From Membranipora membranacea (lineage: Eukaryota > Bryozoa > Gymnolaemata > Cheilostomatida > Membraniporidae), in assembly GCA_914767715.1 (NCBI GenBank), contig OU612065.1, positions 22,878,001 to 22,942,000 on the forward strand: a stretch of 64,000 nt of DNA. Reading direction: 5' to 3'. The position numbers and the translations under genes are program-made. The notes under the pieces are model-generated. The model was not told the origin of the DNA, made no database searches, and worked only from the letters and a program-made list of their open reading frames with translations. This document shows positions 59,254-64,000 of the stretch, piece after piece (positions within the stretch are counted from its first letter, which is position 1; the number at the start of each line of letters is the position of its first letter).

Positions 59254-62200
59254 GTGGGTATCACGCTTTTTTTTCGCTCGGATCAAAAAATAAATTTGCT
59301 TTTAACTCACCTCATGAGGAGGAGCAACTCCTGCTTATCTCGAATCTGCAAACCGTTTGGCTCTGTGGCTTTTCATTCTCCGTCAGCGCCCGTTTTAATT
59401 AGGGTCACTTTTGCTAAAAAAAAAACATGCCATACGCCACCGTTCAAAAATAAAAACTCTGTCGAATCTTTATCAAACTCCGACCAGTTCAAGCTCTTAT
59501 CGGCCTTACTCTAAATCCAGAATATTGGAATCATCGGATTAATAGGGGGGTAATTAAGCTGACTTTAAATTTGCAAAATTATACCAAGGGTGGGTATCAC
59601 GCTTTTTTTTCGCTCGGATCAAAAAATAGATTTGCTTTTAACTCACCTCATGAGGAGGAGCAACTCCTGCTTATCTCGAATCTGCAAACCGTTCGGCTCT
59701 GTGGCTTTTCATTCTCCGTCAGCGCCCGTTTTAATTAGGGTCACTTTTGCTAAAAAAAAACATGCCATACGCCACCGTTCAAAAATAAAAACTTTGTCGA
59801 ATCTTTATCAAACTCCGACCAGTTCAAGCTCTTATCGGCCTTACTCTAAATCCAGAATATTGGAATCATCGGGTTAATAGGGGGGTAATTAAGCTGACTT
59901 TAAATTTGCAAAATTATACCAAGGGTGGGTATCACGCTTTTTTTTCGCTCGGATCAAAAAATAGATTTGCTTTTAACTCACCTTATGAGGAGGAGCAACT
60001 CCTGCTTATCTCGAATCTGCAAACCGTTTGGCTCTGTGGCTTTTCATTCTCCGTCAGCGCCCGTTTTAATTAGGGTCACTTTTGCTAAAAAAAAACATGC
60101 CATACGCCACCGTTCAAAAATAAAAACTCTGTCGAATCTTTATCAAACTCCGACCAGTTCAAGCTCTTATCGGCCTTACTCTAAATCCAGAATATTGGAA
60201 TCATCGGGTTAATAGGGGGGTAATTAAGCTGACTTTAAATTTGCAAAATTATACCAAGGGTGGGTATCACGCTTTTTTTTCGCTCGGATCAAAAAATAGA
60301 TTTGCTTCTAACTCACCTCATGAGGAGGAGCAACTCCTGCTTATCTCGAATCTGCAAACCGTTTGGCTCTGTGGGTTTTCATTCTCCGTCAGCGCCCGTT
60401 TTAATTAGGGTCACTTTTGCTAAAAAAAAACATGCCATACGCCACCGTTCAAAAATAAAAACTCTGTCGAATCTTTATCAAACTCCGACCAGTTCAAGCT
60501 CTTATCGGCCTTACTCTAAATCCAGAATATTGGAATCATCGGGTTAATAGGGGGGTAATTAAGCTGACTTTAAATTTGCAAAATTATACCAAGGGTGGGT
60601 ATCACGCTTTGTTTTCGCTCGGATCAAAAAATAGATTTGCTTTTAACTCACCTCATGAGGAGGAGCAACTCCTGCTTATCTCGAATCTGCAAACCGTTTG
60701 GCTCTGTGGCTTTTCATTCTCCGTCAGCGCCCGTTTTAATTAGGGTCACTTTTGCTAAAAAAAAACATGCCATACGCCATCGTTCAAAAATAAAAACTCT
60801 GTCGAATCTTTATCAAACTCCGACCAGTTCAAGCTCTTATCGGCCTTACTCTAAATCCAGAATATTGGAATCATCGGGTTAATAGGGGGGTAATTAAGCT
60901 GACTTTAAATTTGCAAAATTATACCAAGGGTGGGTATCACGCTTTTTTTTCGCTCGGATCAAAAAATAGATTTGCTTTTAACTCACCTCATGAGGAGGAG
61001 CAACTCCTGCTTATCTCGAATCTGCAAACCGTTTGGCTCTGTGGCTTTTCATTCTCCGTCAGCGCCCGTTTTAATTAGGGACACTTTTGCTAAAAAAAAA
61101 CATGCCATACGCCACCGTTCAAAAATAAAAACTCTGTCGAATCTTTATCAAACTCCGGCCAGTTCAAGCTCTTATCGGCCTTACTCTAAATCCAGAATAT
61201 TGGAATCATCGGGTTAATAGGGGGGTAATTAAGCTGACTTTAAATTTGCAAAATTATACCAAGGGTGGGTATCACGCTTTTTTTTCGCTCGGATCAAAAA
61301 ATAGATTTGCTTTTAACTCACCTCATGAGGAGGAGCAACTCCTGCTTATCTCGAATCTGCAAACCGTTTGGCTCTGTGGCTTTTCATTCTCCGTCAGCGC
61401 CCGTTTTAATTAGGGTCACTTTTGCTAAAAAAAAACATGCCATACGCCACCGTTCAAAAATAAAAACTCTGTCGAATCTTTATCAAACTCCGACCAGTTC
61501 AAGCTCTTATCGGCCTTACTCTAAATCCAGAATATTGGAATCATCGGGTTAATAGGGGGGTAATTAAGCTGACTTTAAATTTGCAAAATTATACCAAGGG
61601 TGGGTATCACGCTTTTTTTTCGCTCGGATCAAAAAATAGATTTGCTTTTAACTCACCTCATGAGGAGGAGCAACTCCTGCTTATCTCGAATCTGCAAACC
61701 GTTTGGCTCTGTGGGTTTTCATTCTCCGTCAGCGCCCGTTTTAATTAGGGTCACCTTTGCTAAAAAAAAACATGCCATACGCCACCGTTCAAAATAAAAA
61801 CTCTGTCGAATCTTTATCAAACTCCGACCAGTTCAAGCTCTTATCGGCCTTACTCTAAATCCAGAATATTGGAATCATCGGGTTAATAGGGGGGTAATTA
61901 AGCTGACTTTAAATTTGCAAATTTATACCAAGGGTGGGTATCACGCTTTTTTTTCGCTCGGATCAAAAAATAGATTTGCTTTTAACTCACCTCATGAGGA
62001 GGAGCAACTCCTGCTTATCTCGAATCTGCAAACCGTTTGGCTCTGTGGCTTTTCATTCTCCGTCAGCGCCCGTTTTAATTAGGGTCACTTTTGCTAAAAA
62101 AAAACATGCCATACGCCACCGTTCAAAAATAAAAACTCTGTCGAATCTTTATCAAACTCCGACCAGTTCAAGCTCTTATCGGCCTTACTCTAAATCCAGA

Positions 62201-64000
62201 ATATTGGAATCATCGGGTTAATAGGGGGGTAATTAAACTGACTTTAAATTTGCAAAATTATACCAAGGGTGGGTATCACGCTTTTTTTTCGCTCGGATCA
62301 AAAAATAGATTTGCTTTTAATTCACCTCATGAGGAGGAGCAACTCCTGCTTATCTCGAATCTGCAAACCGTTTGGCTCTGTGGCTTTTCATTCTCCGTCA
62401 CCGCCCGTTTTAATTAGGGTCACTTTTGCTAAAAAAAAACATGCCATACGCCACCGTTCAAAAATAAAAACTCTGTCGAATCTTTATCAAACTCCGACCA
62501 GTTCAAGCTCTTATCGGCCTTACTCTAAATCCAGAATATTGGAATCATCGGGTTAATAGGGGGGTAATTACGCTGACTTTAAATTTGCAAAATTATACCA
62601 AGGGTGGGTATCACGCTTTTTTTTCGCTCGGATCAAAAAATAGATTTGCTTTTAACTCACCTCATGAGGAGGAGCAACTCCTGCTTATCTCGAATCTGCA
62701 AACCGTTTGGCTCTGTGGCTTTTCATTCTCCGTCAGCGCCCGTTTTAATTAGGGTCACTTTTGCTAAAAAAAAACATGCCATACGCCACCGTTCAAAAAT
62801 AAAAACTCTGTCGAATCTTTATCAAACTCCGACCAGTTCAAGCTCTTATCGGCCTTACTCTAAATCCAGAATATTGGAATCATCGGGTTAATAGGGGGGT
62901 AATTAAGCTGACTTTAAATTTGCAAATTTATACCAAGGGTGGGTATCACGCTTTTTTTTCGCTCGGATCAAAAAATAGATTTGCTTTTAACTCACCTCAT
63001 GAGGAGGAGCAACTCCTGCTTATCTCGAATCTGCAAACCGTTTGGCTCTGTGGCTTTTCATTCTCCGTCAGCGCCCGTTTTAATTAGGGTCACTTTTGCT
63101 AAAAAAAAACGTGCCATACGCCACCGTTCAAAAATAAAAACTCTGTCGAATCTTTATCAAACTGCGACCAGTTCAAGCTCTTATCGGCCTTACTCTAAAT
63201 CCAGAATATTGGAATCATCGGGTTAATAGGGGGGTAATTAAGCTGACTCTAAATTTGCAAAATTATACCAAGGGTGGGTATCACGCTTTTTTTTCGCTCG
63301 GATCAAAAAATAGATTTGCTTTTAACTCACCTCATGAGGAGGAGCAACTCCTGCTTATCTCGAATCTGCAAACCGTTTGGCTCTGTGGCTTTTCATTCTC
63401 CGTCAGCGCCCGTTTTAATTAGGGTCACTTTTGCTAAAAAAAAACATGCCATACGCCACCGTTCAAAAATAAAAACTCTGTCGAATCTTTATCAAACTCC
63501 GACCAGTTCAAGCTCTTATCGGCCTTACTCTAAATCCAGAATATTGGAATCATCGGGTTAATAGGGGGGTAATTAAGCTGACTTTAAATTTGCAAAATTA
63601 TACCAAGGGTGGGTATCATGCTTTTTTTTCGCTCGGATCAAAAAATAGATTTGCTTTTAACTCACCTCATGAGGAGGAGCAACTCCTGCTTATCTCGAAT
63701 CTGCAAACCGTTTGGCTCTGTGGCTTTTCATTCTCCGTCAGCGCCCGTTTTAATTAGGGTCACTTTTGCTAAAAAAAAACATGCCATACGCCACCGTTCA
63801 AAAATAAAAACTCTGTCGAATCTTTATCAAACTCCGACCAGTTCAAGCTCTTATCGGCCTTACTCTAAATCCAGAATATTGGAATCATCGGGTTAATAGA
63901 GGGGGAATTAAGCTGACTTTAAATTTGCAAAATTATACCAAGGGTGGGTATCACGCTTTTTTTTCGCTCGGATCAAAAAATAGATTTGCTTCTAACTCAC
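59254..64000. repeat. Near-uniform p334T domain to the window end
   Basis: There are about 14 monomers with few shared markers. Unit 59254 has AATAAATTTG, A10 and ATCGGATTAAT. Units 60260 and 61600 have GTGGGTTTTC (p66G). Unit 60595 has CTTTGTTTTCG and GCCATCG, 60930 has AGGGACAC and CTCCGGCC, and 61600 lacks one A (TTCAAAATAAAA). Other changes are ACGTGCC (62939) and ATCATGC (63609). The last linker reads TAGAGGGGGAATT, and the last seven bases begin a further monomer. Confidence 0.75.

Larger units (their letters stand above)
1..64000. repeat. 335-bp satellite DNA array, 191 head-to-tail monomers
   Basis: The entire window is a direct tandem repeat with a 335-bp period. The GTGGGTATCACG motif recurs at 286, 620, 955, 1290 and so on to 63944, which is 190 intervals with a net gain of 8 bp. 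All monomers share one orientation, and there is no inserted sequence, spacer or junction to other DNA. Most copies differ from the consensus at 0 to 5 positions by eye. Single-base indels fall almost only in the A, G and T homopolymers. Array edges lie outside the window. Long homogeneous arrays of this kind are known as satellite DNA in eukaryotic heterochromatin. The chromosomal location and species are not readable from the sequence. There are no genes anywhere in the window, so every interval is accounted for by this repeat. Confidence 0.98.

Noticed and set aside
1-64000. CRISPR array or other prokaryotic spacer array
   Set aside because: The 335-bp units abut each other without unique spacers, and variation is point mutation within the repeat, not distinct inserts.
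1-64000. Ribosomal DNA intergenic spacer sub-repeats
   Set aside because: No rRNA gene or unique spacer interrupts 64 kb of repeats, which is far longer than typical spacer sub-repeat arrays.
1-64000. Transposon or retrotransposon-derived tandem array
   Set aside because: No terminal repeats, target-site duplications, protease, reverse transcriptase, integrase or transposase sequence can be seen. An ancient origin from a mobile element cannot be excluded without a database search.

Overview
The whole 64 kb window is one uninterrupted satellite DNA array. A 335-bp monomer is repeated head to tail 191 times, always in the same orientation, and the window begins and ends inside the array. Taking position 1 as monomer position p1, position 63994 is again p1, so 191 complete monomers carry a net gain of only 8 bp. 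I see no gene, RNA gene, transposon, unique spacer, inverted monomer or array edge. The monomer is about 41% GC, with A9, G6 and T8 tracts and a 10-bp palindrome. A homogeneous array of this size points to eukaryotic heterochromatin (pericentromeric, centromeric or subtelomeric). The 335-bp length, about two nucleosomal repeats, is common among plant satellites and also found in insects and other animals. I do not recognise the family and cannot name the species. Below, pN means position N of the monomer, and block coordinates run from one GTGGGT motif (p286) to the next.

The array is not a uniform run of copies. Shared variants reveal nested higher-order structure in three domains. (1) 1-16.7 kb: two tandem copies of a block of about 26 monomers (286-8995 and 8996-16700). 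They match variant for variant but differ by one extra monomer and a net loss of four monomers in copy 2. (2) 16.7-46 kb: a mosaic of short higher-order units. It includes a five-monomer unit present four times, a seven-monomer duplication (33451-35796 and 38814-41159), and several pairs of blocks in which one copy has lost a monomer through a fusion. The most divergent monomers lie at 22.7-25 kb. (3) 46-64 kb: the youngest-looking domain. Nearly all monomers carry T at p334, and a B-C-D order of variant monomers recurs several times. Toward the end (from about 59.3 kb) monomers become nearly uniform.

Nothing here acts as a coding system. The repeated 95-codon frame is a by-product of monomer length and is broken by indels in its homopolymers. 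The interest lies in the record of unequal crossing over and gene conversion at scales from one monomer to about 8.7 kb. It also lies in the lack of CpG depletion in the consensus despite recurrent CpG transitions in individual copies. The features below give the array, the monomer landmarks, the higher-order blocks and the odd monomers.
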